A stretch of DNA of 64,000 nt from Liquidambar formosana (Eukaryota; Streptophyta; Magnoliopsida; Saxifragales; Altingiaceae), in NCBI GenBank assembly GCA_039720395.1, contig CM077832.1:23585607-23649606 (forward strand). The letters run 5' to 3'. The notes beneath the pieces are model-generated. The model was not told the origin of the DNA. It ran no database searches and saw only the letters and a program-made list of their open reading frames with translations. Shown here piece by piece: positions 12,083 through 24,024 of this stretch; position 1 is the first letter of the stretch; each line of letters begins with the position of its first letter. A program made the translations under genes and the position numbers.

Positions 12083-13733
12083 TGTTAGGATTATGCTCTA
12101 GAGCCAATCATAGAGATGATTGTTTAGGGATTAGGAACAATCATTTGATTTCATTTGTGTATGTCACATTTATTATTGATTTAATAAAAGGGCTTATTCT
12201 ATTATGTTTATATGCATTATTTATATTTACATAATATGTCCATGGAGTTAGAGTTGAGAATATGGAATTACAAAGAATTGTAATTTTGAGACTGTAGATA
12301 TATCTCTATACTAAACTCCTAAAGCATTCCTAGTTGAAGGTTTACTATGATGGACAATAATGAACCATAGGACTAGCACTTGTTAGGTTGACTCTATAGG
12401 AGGATAGCTAGTCTCAAGCTATTTGTGTGGAGACACTACAACCAACAAGTGGGTGCCTATTACGAGAATAGGTACACTGAATGTGACCAAAGATATGAGA
12501 TAAACTGAATGGAGTTTTATGCTGCCTGTCAATCAGTTTCTCATTGTTAGAGTGGTGCAAGTAATCCTTAGACCTGAGACACCATAGTTGTCTTATGCAT
12601 GTAGGTTTAGAAGTTTGATAACACTAAGTGCAAATCCTATTCAGGGGTTTGCAAAGGTGTTCATTGGCCCTACTGCTATGTGTATGAAGGCATGTGAGTG
12701 ATCAACAAGGGATCCATCACTCTCAGGAAAAAGAGAGAGAATGTCTCATATAACATTCATAATATAACTCATTAAATCCATGGCCATGGTAGGATGAATA
12801 TGAAAAGAGTTTCATGAGTTCATCAATGAGTTGATATCTATGAATGAGTATAAAGTAATTGAACTAGGGACTTGACAGACTTCCATGTCCTACTAGTTCA
12901 ATTGGAGACATTGTGTTGAAGGAAGGATACAATTGTAACCTATAAACTATAACAGAAGGGTTCTTTGTAAATGACTATTCACCTCATTAAGGACCACACC
13001 ATGAGCCATATGCTAGGTGTTACTCATGGTTAGTAGAAGCCCAAATTGATATAAGTGAGTTATAATCAATTAGGGAATTGGAAGGAGTTTCAATTAAACC
13101 CTAAATGGAAAGAGTTCCATTATGCACATCTTGTGCTATTCCTACTACTTGATGATGTGAACCCAATGGGTCACACACTGATCATGCAAGATGAGCTTTT
13201 AGGTCTATGAGAGAAAGGGTATGAGTGCATAAAGAATAGTTCTTTGAGGCCATGTTTGTATTTGATATAAACAATAGGGGTTATTGTGCAATTTAGGGAA
13301 ATTGCACAAAACCCTAAAAGGGTTTCCCCCCTAGGGCTGGCCCCTTTAGTGTGGACTATTTAAGTCACACTATGATGTGTGATATCATTACTTTTGGAAG
13401 ACACCAAGGGCTGGCCAGAATTTCCAGCCTCCCTCTCTCTCTCTCCTCTCTTCTCCTACACTAGCAACAACAAGGAAAATAGGAAAGGACTTGAAGCTCT
13501 AGCTAGGTGTGGATACCGTTGGAGGCAGCACACTTGGCCTGCTCATTCACCGCTGTCCGGAATCAAAGCTTGGAAGAAAAAGGAGAAGACAAAAATTCTG
13601 TAAGTGTTCTAACCCTCTTTGTAGTTAGGGTTTGATTTTGTGTTATGCATAGTTAGATTCATGGGATTGGGAATCGTAGGAAAAATTTTTATATTCCGCA
13701 CTTCTATTTTTTCCTCTTGTTCGATTCCCAACA
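12083..13733 (+). repeat. E1 LTR 2 (middle LTR)
   Basis: 1651 bases, TGTTAGG to CCCAACA. It is preceded by a polypurine tract but followed directly by CTTTAATTTATG from the middle of the internal region, not by a primer site. The short frames at 13379-13846 lie across the LTR end and are not genes. Confidence 0.87.
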
Positions 13734-16700
13734 CTTTAATTTATGAGATAATTGTTTTAAGCTCCAATACAATAGTTTGGTATATGTTACCTATTCACTT
13801 AGGGACTAATATCAAAATATGGTACTTTATATATGTTGATATATAATAGCATGCGATGTATGATTTATAAAGCCTGAGATGTATGATTATAAATAGCAAA
13901 ATTTATATGTTTAAATTTTGATACATGGGATGCATGTTAATTTGATGAGACCCTTAAAACCCCTCTCTTTTAATATTAAGTTGAAAATGAAGAAATCATA
14001 GGGAATGAATTCTTCATTGCCTTCCATCATTATAGGATCATCTAACGTCCCTTAGTGTGGGTACCTGGCTGCAAACATGTAGGAGCTACCCATGTTAAAG
14101 ACATTTCTTGAAACTATCACATATGAGATATCATGGGGTGCCTAAACTGGTATAATGTGAGGTATATATTTGGCGAAACATACCTGTGTGAATGATGAGC
14201 TTAACTTAACTAGGGAAGTATTCCAAGAAACTATAATGTGAGGAGTATGTACCCTAGAGGCAAAATGGTTGGAACTTGCTTATGAAGCAATAGACAAAGA
14301 GTTGTCTTCTCATTGTGGATTAGAAGTCAAGAAACTATAATGTGAGGCTTCTAGGTCACAGTGGGACCCCAATCCCCATTAGGAATGAGATTCCCGAATT
14401 CCATCAGAGGGTGTATGGAATTTGACAAAATAGTGGGAGGTACCATATGATTAAAGACCCAATCATTATGGATAAAAATGAAATCTAATTCTCTGTTTAT
14501 GTAGATTACCTAATTACTCACCTCAAAACCCCTGTTTCCTAATGTAGGATATTAATAGTTTGACTAAACCCGATTTCTTTGATTGACTTAGGAAATTGAG
14601 AATTGTTCTCAATTTCAAAAGATTGTTTATATGCTATTAGGCCTTTTATTAAAGGCCCTCCATAAAACATCCTAAGAAGAAAAAGACACTATGCGCAATT
14701 GGCATCTTGTTGCCATGCTATATGATGGTATTAATGACTAATGAGCTTCAGAAGCAAAATTAGTAAATGCAAGTGCCTTTGATGTCCTACATCACATACA
14801 AAGGTTGTATTGTGAGTAAAATAATACTATAAAGTATAGTACTTGTAAAGGACTTCTTCTGGACTAGGATGTAATAAAAGTTGTTTATTAATAATCATTC
14901 TTTTGAAAATGATTAATCACATAGAATAGCTTGAGAAGCTAGATGTGATTTAAAATGGAAGCATAGAGGAAAGCAAGTCTTGAAAAGTCAAAGACAAAGA
15001 AATATAATTATTTTGTAGTAAACATAAGGTATTGTAAAGGGAACTTGATAAAGTATCAGTCTTCCTAGAAGAACCAAACTTTTGAAGTTTTGGTTCATGC
15101 TCTAAACTAAATTGTTGGTTAGTTCTGCTTCTTGGTTTTTGGATTCTAGTGTAATCTAAATCGAAGCAGAAAGTTAAGTAGATAATAAGTTACCTTTAAA
15201 AAAAATTTAATAGAGCAAGAGTTGCTAGATTAATTTTGGGAACTTATTTCTTAACTAGGTCATTTAAGACATTCTAGAAATTTGATTTCTGAATTTAAAT
15301 GACTAATTAGAGTGAATGCAACATATTCCGAGAATACAAGAGATGTAGAGACTCTCATTTAAATGTAGCGATTATAATTTGCTTATGAGATGACCAAACC
15401 CATCTTTTACTTGGTGAAGTGAAAGAGTTACATTTATAATTTGACTAATACATTGTGATGTATATAGTCATGTAGAGCATACATTCAATTACAGTAGACT
15501 CATCTTAGAATACCATAGCTTAATGGTGAATCTAAGAGAACGAATTGAACCCTATTAAGATATGGTTTGATCCATGATGAGTTTTACTAATGTATCTATC
15601 TAGGATATACCTTAAAATTGCTACATATTGATAATTTAGGGTTCACTCCAGTTTGGTCCCAATTATATCAGATATGATATGGCAAGAAACCCAACTTAAA
15701 GAAGTTAAGGCTTGGGCTTGTGCTACGTTTGTCTGGAAACATAATGTAGACAATCTGGAAATAAGGTCAAGTAAGTGTTGAATTGTGGTATATCCCAAAA
15801 GTGGTTGGGATAGTATTTCTATTACTCTAATGAACAAAACTTGTCCATTAGGATGTTTGCTGGATTTTCTTGAGAAAGAGTTCATTGAAGAAAGATGCAA
15901 AAGTAGGTAGAATTTATAGAATTGTCTGTAAAGCCACAAACGAACAAGGATCCAACCCTTGTCTCTGTTGAGACAAAACCCTTAACTACACTACAATATT
16001 TTCATAGATCAAATTGGATATTTCTTAACATAAGAGAGATATTGTATCTCTATTAGAATGTGAAAGAATTGTTCTTTGGTGATAAAGATCACCAAGATAA
16101 TCCTATTGATTATGACTAGACGATGTTTCACATCAACTCGAGAAATGACTAAGAGTCATTAAATCCAATATGGACAGGTAGAGACCTAAAAGGCTTAGCT
16201 ATTTAAGAATGTTTTCAACATAGGCAAAAAGTTGTCTATAAAGAAACTTGTTTGATAATAGTTATGCTGAAATCCATTTGGATATTGTTATCTATAAACA
16301 CACATTTTGAATATGAGATATGTCAAAAAGGATATAAAGATGTTATATCAAATGGTGAAAAACCATAAAAGTGTGTAAGTTATAGAAGTCTATTAATAGA
16401 CTACAAAGTTCTCATAATTAGAACATCTATAAAGTTGAAGTAATCAAATTGTTTGATTTCTCTCATTGTATAGATGGACCATGAGTGTATAAAAGGTTAG
16501 TGGGAGTGCGATCGTTTTTCTTTATCCTAAGTATAGATGACATCCTAATCATTATGAATGATATATGAATGACATCCTAATCGTTTTGGTTTTTGGAGAA
16601 AAACTAATTCATGAAAGATTTGGCAGAAGCATCCAACAAGATCTATAGAGATAGATCATATAGATTGCTAAGTATCTCCAAATCATCAAACATAGTTGAA

Positions 16701-17414
16701 ATGTTGAAGGAGTTCAACATGGAGAATTCTAAGGGAAGTCTGATTTACTTCAAATAAGAATTCATTATTCAAGGGCATGTGCCCTAGGATAACACAAGTA
16801 AGGTTCTTAAAGTGTTAAGAAGCCTTATTCTACACTATGTATTGAACCTGATATCTATTATGTTGTAATTGTTACAAATAGTTATCAGTCAATTCAAATT
16901 TAGAATATTGGATTGTATATGGAAATTGTAAACTCATAGTAGATGGGTATATGGATTTGGGTATGATCCATATGGGGTAGATTTTATATTCACTTTAGTT
17001 GATGAAATACTTAATGGAAGAACTGTATGAAAGATACAGTGGATTCCATTATTGAGGATGAATTAATTGTCGTATTGTCTAGGAGACTGTTTAGATCTAT
17101 AAGTTCATTTAGAACTTGGAGTTGTTCCTTCCATTGAATTGCCCATACCTTGTTTTGTGACAACAATGGGTCTATAGCTCAACCATAGGAATCACGGTCT
17201 CATCAAAAATCCAAACACATAGAGCGGCAATTCCAAGTGATTAGAGGAATCATTGGAACAGGTAATAGATACATTACAGAAGATATTATCTACATAAGTT
17301 TTTGTAGACCTACTGACTAAAGCTTTAAAACATAATTGGTTATGTCTAAGACCAACATCTTGAGAAGATAGGTATGTGATACATGGTCGATTGGCTTTAG
17401 TGCAAGTGGGAGAT
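13734..17414 (+). pseudogene. Second, 5'-truncated internal region of E1
   Basis: Nearly collinear with 8385-12082 but lacking primer site and leader. It carries the same decayed gag-pol stretches with many shared stops, so most decay predates the duplication. It ends with the polypurine tract at about 17402-17413. The minus-strand frame at 15643-15939 is the counterpart of the shadow at 10310. Confidence 0.75.
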
Positions 17415-19034
17415 TGTTAGGATTATGCCCTAGAGCCAATCATAGAGATGATTGTTTAGGGATTAGGAACAATCATTTGATTTCATTTATGTATGTCACA
17501 TTTATTATTGATTTAATAAAAGGGCTTATTCTATTATGTTTATATACATCATTTATATTTACATAATATGTCCATGGAGTTAGAGTTGAGAATATGGAAT
17601 TACAAAGAGTTGTAATTTTGAGACTATAGATATATCTCTGTACTAAACTCCTAAAGCATTCCTAGTTGAAGGTTCACTATGATGGATAGTAATGAACCAT
17701 AGGACTAGCACTTGTTAGGTTGACTCTAGAAGAGGATAGCTAGTCTCAAGCTATTTGTGTGGAGACACTACAACCAATAAGTGGGTGCCTATTACGAGAA
17801 TAGGTACACTGAATGTGACCAAAGATATGAGATAAACTTAATGGAGTTTTATTCTGCCTGTTAATCAGTTTCTCATTGTTATAGTGGTACAAGTAATCCT
17901 TAGACCTGAGACACCATAGTTGTCTTATGCATGTAGCTTTAGAAGTTTGATAACACTAAGTGCAAATCCTATTCAAGGGTTTATAAAGGTGTTCATTGGC
18001 CCTACTGCTATGTGTATGAAGGCATGTGAGTGATCAACAAGGAATCCATCATTCTCAGGAAAAAGAGAGAGAATGTCTCATATAGCATTCATAATATAAC
18101 TCATTTAATCCATGGCCATGGTAGGATGAATATGAAAAGAGTTTCATGAGTTCATCAATGAGTTGATATCTATGAATGAGTATAAAGTAATTGAACTAGG
18201 GACTTGACAGACTTCCATGTCCTATTAGTTCAATTGGAGACATTGTGTTGAAGGAAGGATTTGTAAATAACTATTCACCTCATTAAGGACCACACCATGC
18301 ACCATATGTTAGGTGTTACTCATGGTTAGTAGAAGCCCTAATTGATATAAGTGAGTTATAATCAATTAGGGAATTGGAAGGAGTTCCAATTAGACCCTAA
18401 ATGGAAAGAGTTCCGTTGTGCACACCTCGTGCTATTCCTACTACTTGATGATGTGAACCCAATGGGTCACACACTGATCATGCAAGATGAGCTTTAAAGT
18501 CTATGAGAGAAAGGGTATAAGTGCATAAAGAATAGTTCTTTAAGGCCAAATTTATATATGATATAATTAAGAGGGTTTATTGTGTAATTAATAGTAGTTA
18601 CACAAAACCCTAAGTGGGTTCTCCCTCATGGCCGGCACCCCCTTGGTGGGCTATATATATATATGTAGTGTGATGTAATGACATCACAACAAGTTCAACT
18701 CCCCAAAGGGCTGGTTGAAAATTCCGGCCTCCCTCTCTCTCTCTCCTCTCTTCTCCTACACTAGCAACAACAAGGAAAAGGAGAAAAGGATTTAAAGCTC
18801 TAGCTAGGTGTGGATACCATTGGAGGCAGCACACCTGGGCTGCTCATTCACCACTGTCTAGAATCAAAGCTTGGGGCAAAAAGGAGAAGACAAAAATTCT
18901 ATAAGTGCTCTAACCCTCTTTGTAGTTAGGGTTTGATTTTGTGTTATGCATAGTTAGATTCATGGGCTGTGGAGTCAAAGGAAAACTTTTTATATTCTGC
19001 ACTTCAATTTTTTCCTCTTGTTTGTTTCCCAATA
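17415..19034 (+). repeat. E1 LTR 3 (3' LTR)
   Basis: 1620 bases, TGTTAGG to CCCAATA, followed by the AGGAC duplication. It lacks about 30 bases present in LTR 1 near 18260. Its terminal CCCAATA is shared with LTR 1 but not with LTR 2 (CCCAACA), which supports LTR 1 and LTR 3 being the original pair. Confidence 0.86.
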
Positions 19035-19039
19035 AGGAC
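19035..19039 (+). repeat. Target site duplication of E1, right
   Basis: AGGAC, identical to 4083-4087. The sequence that follows continues E0's LTR exactly where it was interrupted. Confidence 0.85.
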
Positions 19040-19768
19040 AACACCATGAACCATATGCTAGGTGTTATTCATGGTTAGTAGAAGCCCTAATTGATATAAG
19101 TGAGTTATAATCAATTAGGGAATTGGAAGGAGTTCCAATTAGACCCTAAATGGAAAGAGTTCCATTGTGCACACCTCGTGCTATTCCTACTACTTGATGA
19201 TGTGAACCCAATGGGTTATACACTAATCGTGCAAGAAGAGCTTTAAATTCTATGAGAGAAAAGGTATAAGTGAATAAAGAATAGTTCTTTAAGAGCCCAT
19301 TTGTATTTGATATAAATAATAGGGAATTTAGAAAAATTGCACAAAACCCTATTAGGGTTCTCCTCTATAACTGGCCCTTTTAGTGGGGACTATATAAGTC
19401 TCACATAATGATGTGTGACATATATATATCATTTTCCCAAGCCCTAGTCGTCCAAGCCGTTGGAGGCTTTCTTCTTTCTCTCTCTTCTCTACCTCTAGCA
19501 ACAACAAGGAAGAAGAAGGAAAAAGCTTGAAGCTCTAGCGAGGTGTGGATACTGTTGGAGGCAGCACACTTGGGCTGCTTATTCACTGCTATCCAAAGTC
19601 GAAACTTGGAGCAAAAAGAAGAAGACTTTCAAACTGTAAGTGTTCTAACCCTCTTTGTAGTTAGGGTTTGATTTTGTATTATGCACAGTTAGATCCATGG
19701 GATTGGCAATCGTAGGAAAAAATTTTATATTCCGCATTTCGATTTTTCCCTCTTGTTCGATTCCAACA
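19040..19768 (+). repeat. E0 3' LTR, right piece
   Basis: Resumes the LTR family sequence from the break at 4087 and ends TTCCAACA. It contains its own TATATAAG box near 19388. It is followed by nine bases (TATTCTAGC) that belong to the gypsy element G1, then by E2. Confidence 0.87.
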
Positions 19769-19772
19769 TATT

Positions 19773-19777
19773 CTAGC
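19773..19777 (+). repeat. Target site duplication of E2, left
   Basis: CTAGC before E2; TTAGC at 29248-29252 after it. One mismatch in five. Confidence 0.65.
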
Positions 19778-21432
19778 TATTGGGTATAGAATAGAGAGGA
19801 AAAACAAACAAAGGCAGAATAAAATTTTTCCTACGATTCCCAAACCCATGAATCTTAATTATGCTTAATACAAAAACCATAAACCAAACTACCAAGAGAG
19901 TTAGGATACTTACCGTTGAATAAAGTCTTCTCCTTTGTGCTCCAAGCTTCGATTCTGATTGAGCAGTCCAAGCGTACTGCCTCCAACAGTATCCACACCT
20001 AGCTAGAGCTTGATGTCCTTTCCTTCTTCTTCCTTATGGTTGCTAGAGGTGGAGAAGAGAGAGAGAGAGAGAACCTCTTAGAAATTTCGGCCAGCACTAG
20101 TGGGTGTGTTAATGTGATGATGTCATCCCCACATAATGGGCATTATATAGCCCATTAATAGGGCCGGCCATAGGGGGATTCCTAACCCTAGTGTGTTTTG
20201 TGTAATTACTCTTAATTACACAATTAGCCCACTAGTTTGCATCAAATACAAATTAACCCTTACAAAACTTTTCTTTAATCAATTATACCCTTTCTCTCAT
20301 AAACAATCAAGCTCTCTTAGTATGATCAGTGTGTGACCCATTGGGTTCACATCATCAAGTAGTAGGAATAGCACATGTTGTGCACAATGGAACACTTTCC
20401 ACTAAGGGTCTAATTGGAACTCCTTCCGATTCCCTAATTGATTATAACTCATTTATATCAATTAGGGCTTCTACTAACCATGAGTAACACCTAGCATATG
20501 GCTCATAATGTGGTCCTTAATGAGGTGAATAGTCATTTACAAAGAACCCTTTTGTTATAGTTTATAGGTTACAATTCCATCCTTCCATCAACACAATGTC
20601 TCCAATTGAACTAATAGGACACGGAAGTCTGTCAAGTCCCTAGTTCAATTACTTTATACTCATTCATTAATATCAACTCAATGATGAACTTATGGAAACT
20701 CCTTTCCATATTCATTCTACCATGGGCCCATGGATTTAATGAGTTATATTCAATGAATGCTATATGAGACATTCACTCTCTTTTTCCTGAGAGTGATAGA
20801 TTCCATGTTTAATCACTCACATGCCTTCACACACATAGCAGTAGGGCCAATGAACACCCTCACAGACCCTTGAATAGGATCTGCACTTAGTGTTATCAAA
20901 CTTCTAAAGCTACATGCATAAGACAACCATAGTATCTCAGATCTAAAGATTACTTGTACCACTATAACTATGAGAAACTGATTGACAAGCAGGTTAAAAC
21001 TCCATTCAGTTTATCTCATATCTTTGGTCACATTCAGTGTACCTATTCTTATAATAGGCACCCACTTATTGGTTGTAGTGTCTCCATACAAATAGCTTGA
21101 GACTAGCTATTCTCCTATAGAGTCAACCTAACAAATGCTAGTCCTATGGTTCATTACTGTCCATCATAGTGAACCTTCAACTAGGAATGATTTAGGAGTT
21201 TAGTGCATAGATATATTTACAGTCTCAAAATTACATCCCTTTGTAATTTGATATTCTCAACTCTAACTCCATGGACATATTATGTAAATATAAATGATGC
21301 ATATAAACGTAATAGAATAGGCCCTTTTATTAAGTCAATAATAAATGTGACATGCATAAATGAAATCAATTGATTGTTCCTAATTTCCTAAACAATCATC
21401 TCTATGATTGGCTCTAGGGCATAATCTTAACA
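19778..21432 (-). repeat. E2 3' LTR
   Basis: 1655 bases. On the minus strand it runs TGTTAAGATTATGCCC to ACCCAATA, so both termini show one mutated base relative to TGTTAGG and CCCAACA. It is preceded on the minus strand by the polypurine tract at 21434-21445. Confidence 0.86.
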
Positions 21433-21619
21433 ATCTCCCACTTGCACTACAGCTAATCCACCATGTATCTCGTACTCATATCCTGTTGGTGGTGATGCAA
21501 TACATTTGGGTCATAGCCTTAGTGAAGGGTATTCTTAATTCTCTGTTGTATTAAACTTCTATATGTATATGTCATCTCTTCCAATGATCTCTCTAATCAC
21601 TTGGAATTGCCGCTTAAAG

Positions 21620-22400
21620 TTTGGACTTTTGATGAGACCGTGGATCCTTGTCTTGAGCAATAGCCCCATTATTGTCGCAAAAACAATGGTAAAGGCTTCT
21701 TAATGTCAGGAACCACTCCTAGTTCTGTAATGAACTTACTCATCCAAACATGCAGCAATGCACTCAAATTTACAACTCCACCATTTAGGTGAGAACATAC
21801 CTCGATGTTGATCTCCCATCATCATCGTCAGATTGAAAATCTGAATCCGTTATGCTAACCATTTCTAAGTTTCTTTCTCCATAGACAAGGCATAGGTCCT
21901 TAGTTCTTCTTAACTTAAAGATAGCCTTGACTGCTCCCAGTGTACCGTACCTGGGTTTGCCTGATATCTGCCTGTAACATTTATAGTAAAACGGATATCT
22001 GGTCATGTACTTAGCATAGCATATGCTTTTAGACAACTTGATTTCATGTCTGACAGGAATTAGACTTCTCTTGAAATCATGTATTTTGAACCCATTCAAA
22101 ATCTTGTCTACATACATCGATTAGGAAAGACTTAACATCCTTTAAGATCTATCTCTATAGACCTCTATTCCCAGAATATAGGATGCTTCTTCCAAATCTT
22201 TTATGGAGAAACTCTATGAAAAACCAATTTTTCACTTTTGACAACATCTCTACATTATTCCCTAATAAGTAGAACGCCATTCACTTATAGGACCATAAAT
22301 GTGATCGCATTCCCACTAACCCTTTGTACAATCATGGTACAATAATGGGTTTTGTCTCAACAGGGATAGGGGTTGCATCAATGTTGGTTTGTGTCTCATT
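21620..22400 (-). pseudogene. E2 RT C-terminus and RNase H
   Basis: The minus strand encodes, in order, a short RT tail (KDLEEASYILGI; YVDKILNGFK), the LSKS linker, then the RNase H domain with LRRTKDL, TDSDFQSDDDDGRSTS (copia RNase H D-x-D core) and GAIAQ followed by SHQKSK at the end. Frameshifts and missing pieces separate these. The catalytic bulk of RT, including YVDD, is absent: sequence jumps from the integrase linker (about 22355) straight to LYKRVSG-like residues. The longest open part is 21785-22117. Confidence 0.75.
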
Positions 22401-23085
22401 AGACAACTCTTTGAGTTCTATTTTCCTGTTATTGCCTCCTTCTTGAATAAACTCTTTTTCAAGAAAGATTACAAACTTACTAACAAACACTTTTGTTCAT
22501 CAGGATGATAGATATGATATCCTAAACTCCTTTTAGGATAAACCACAAACCTACATTTAAGTTATTTTGATTTCCAATTTAGTTACATCATGTGTCTCTA
22601 CATATCCAGTGCAACCCCATACCTTAACATGCTTAAGGTTTGGTGCTTCCCTTTCCATATCTCATATAGGTCTTAAGGGACAGCCTTGGTTTGAACTCTA
22701 TTTCACAGGTACGTGGCAATTTCTAGGGCATATCCTAACAAGGATAATATTAGGTCATTGTAACTTATCATGGATCGGACCATATCCAATAAGATCCTCT
22801 TCCTCCTTTCTGACACACCATTTAGTTATGGTGTTCTAAGAGGTGTCCATTAAAATAGAATGCTTGTTTGAACAAGTTGATCTGAAAGATCACCAGTTAA
22901 ATGTTCGCCTCCTCGATCCAATTGAAGAGCTTGATACTTTTACTAGTTTGTTTCTCCACTTTATATCTAAATTCTTTGAACTTTTCAAATGATTCAGATT
23001 TATACTTCTTTAAGTATACACACCCAAACCTAGAATGAATCATCGGTAAAGGTTGTAAAGTAAAAGAAACCTCTTCATACATCAC
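22400..23085 (-). pseudogene. E2 integrase remnant
   Basis: The minus strand holds SRFGCVYL and KSESFEKFKEFR, the start of the copia integrase core, then a frameshifted C-terminal half that includes CPRNCH and WGC-like residues. A piece of the catalytic core is lost near 22900. The plus-strand frame 22567-22839 is a shadow. Confidence 0.65.
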
Positions 23086-23155
23086 TATGTATATTTTGTT
23101 CTATTAAGATTATTAGCATTCAATTTAGAACTATCATGCTCTATGCAACTAACAT

Positions 23156-24024
23156 TTAGTTTAGAGCATGATCCATACCTTCCGAAGGTCGATTCTTTAG
23201 AGTATCCAGATACTCCTGGCAGTTACGTTTCCAGTGCCCATCCTTGCCATAGTGAAAACAGGTTCCTTTGGCCTTGTCGGTATTACCTTTCTTGATGCCT
23301 CCCTTCGGCTTTAAGTTCTTCTTCTTCTTCCCTTGGGTACTCTTACCCTTGCCTTTTCCCTTACCCTTGGGCTTAGGTTTGGCTTTGGAAATAGAAGCTC
23401 CATCAAATGCGAGCAAAGAACTTTTCCCTTTCTTCATCGTCTCCTCAATCATCTTGAGCAAATTGTGTAGCCCAGGGAGAGTGGGCTCAAGCTTGTTCAT
23501 ATGAAAATTCATAATGAACAGCCCAAATGAATCAGGAAGGGATTGCAGAATAATGTCTAAACACATATCAACTTCAATGATCACATCAAACTTCTCAAGC
23601 TGCTCGATATGGTTGATCATCTTCAAGGTGTGATCAGTCACGGATGAACCCTCGTTCATCCTTGCCTTGAATAGATCCTTGACAATATTATATTTAGCGG
23701 TCCTACTTTGCTCCCCATACAACTCTTGTAAGTGGAGAAAGATGTCGGGAGCGCTACTCATGGACTCATGTTGCTTTGAAGCTCAGGGCTTATGGATGCC
23801 ATCATATAGCATCTTGCCTTTAGGTTGTCGTCTATGCGCTTCTGATAAGCATCTTTCTCCTACTGAGTTGCAGCCTCAGCAGGAGCCTTAGGAAGTGGGC
23901 CATCAAGTGTGGAGGTAATCTTTTTGGAATTTAAAACTATTTTCAAATTCCTTAGCCAATCAAGATAATTAGGTCCAGTCAAACGGTTGGTGTCCAGAAT
24001 TTTGGATAACAGGTTGAGGTGAGC
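23156..24024 (-). pseudogene. E2 gag (copia), start codon lost, zinc knuckle mutated
   Basis: The open frame 23156-23761 gives 201 residues of copia gag: a helical capsid-like part (LHQLYGEQ-type region, MINHIEQLEKFDV, ILQSLPDSF), a lysine/glycine-rich basic stretch, then the zinc knuckle CFHYGKDGHWKRNC. The expected second cysteine is Tyr here; E3 keeps CFHCGKDGHWKRNC. The N-terminal part lies upstream (to 24024) in shifted frames, and the initiator ATG seen in E3 is ATA. Gag would form the retrotransposon capsid and bind its RNA; this copy is not expected to work. Confidence 0.75.

Larger units (their letters stand above)
4088..19034 (+). mobile_element. Ty1/copia element E1 with three LTRs, nested in the LTR of E0
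   Basis: The 14.9-kb insertion reads LTR (4088-5736), full internal region (5737-12082), LTR (12083-13733), partial internal region (13734-17414), LTR (17415-19034). A perfect AGGAC duplication flanks the whole. Its order (primer site, leader, gag, integrase, RT, RNase H, polypurine tract) is that of copia elements. All coding parts are heavily decayed, with stops in every frame. The second internal part starts at the position equivalent to about 8385, lacking primer site and leader, and has no target duplication of its own. It therefore arose by recombination within or between copies, not by a separate insertion. Confidence 0.85.

Noticed and set aside
22567..22839. Plus-strand 90-codon frame with a twin at 59171-59443
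   Set aside because: Antisense shadow of the copia integrase C-terminal half in E2 and E3.
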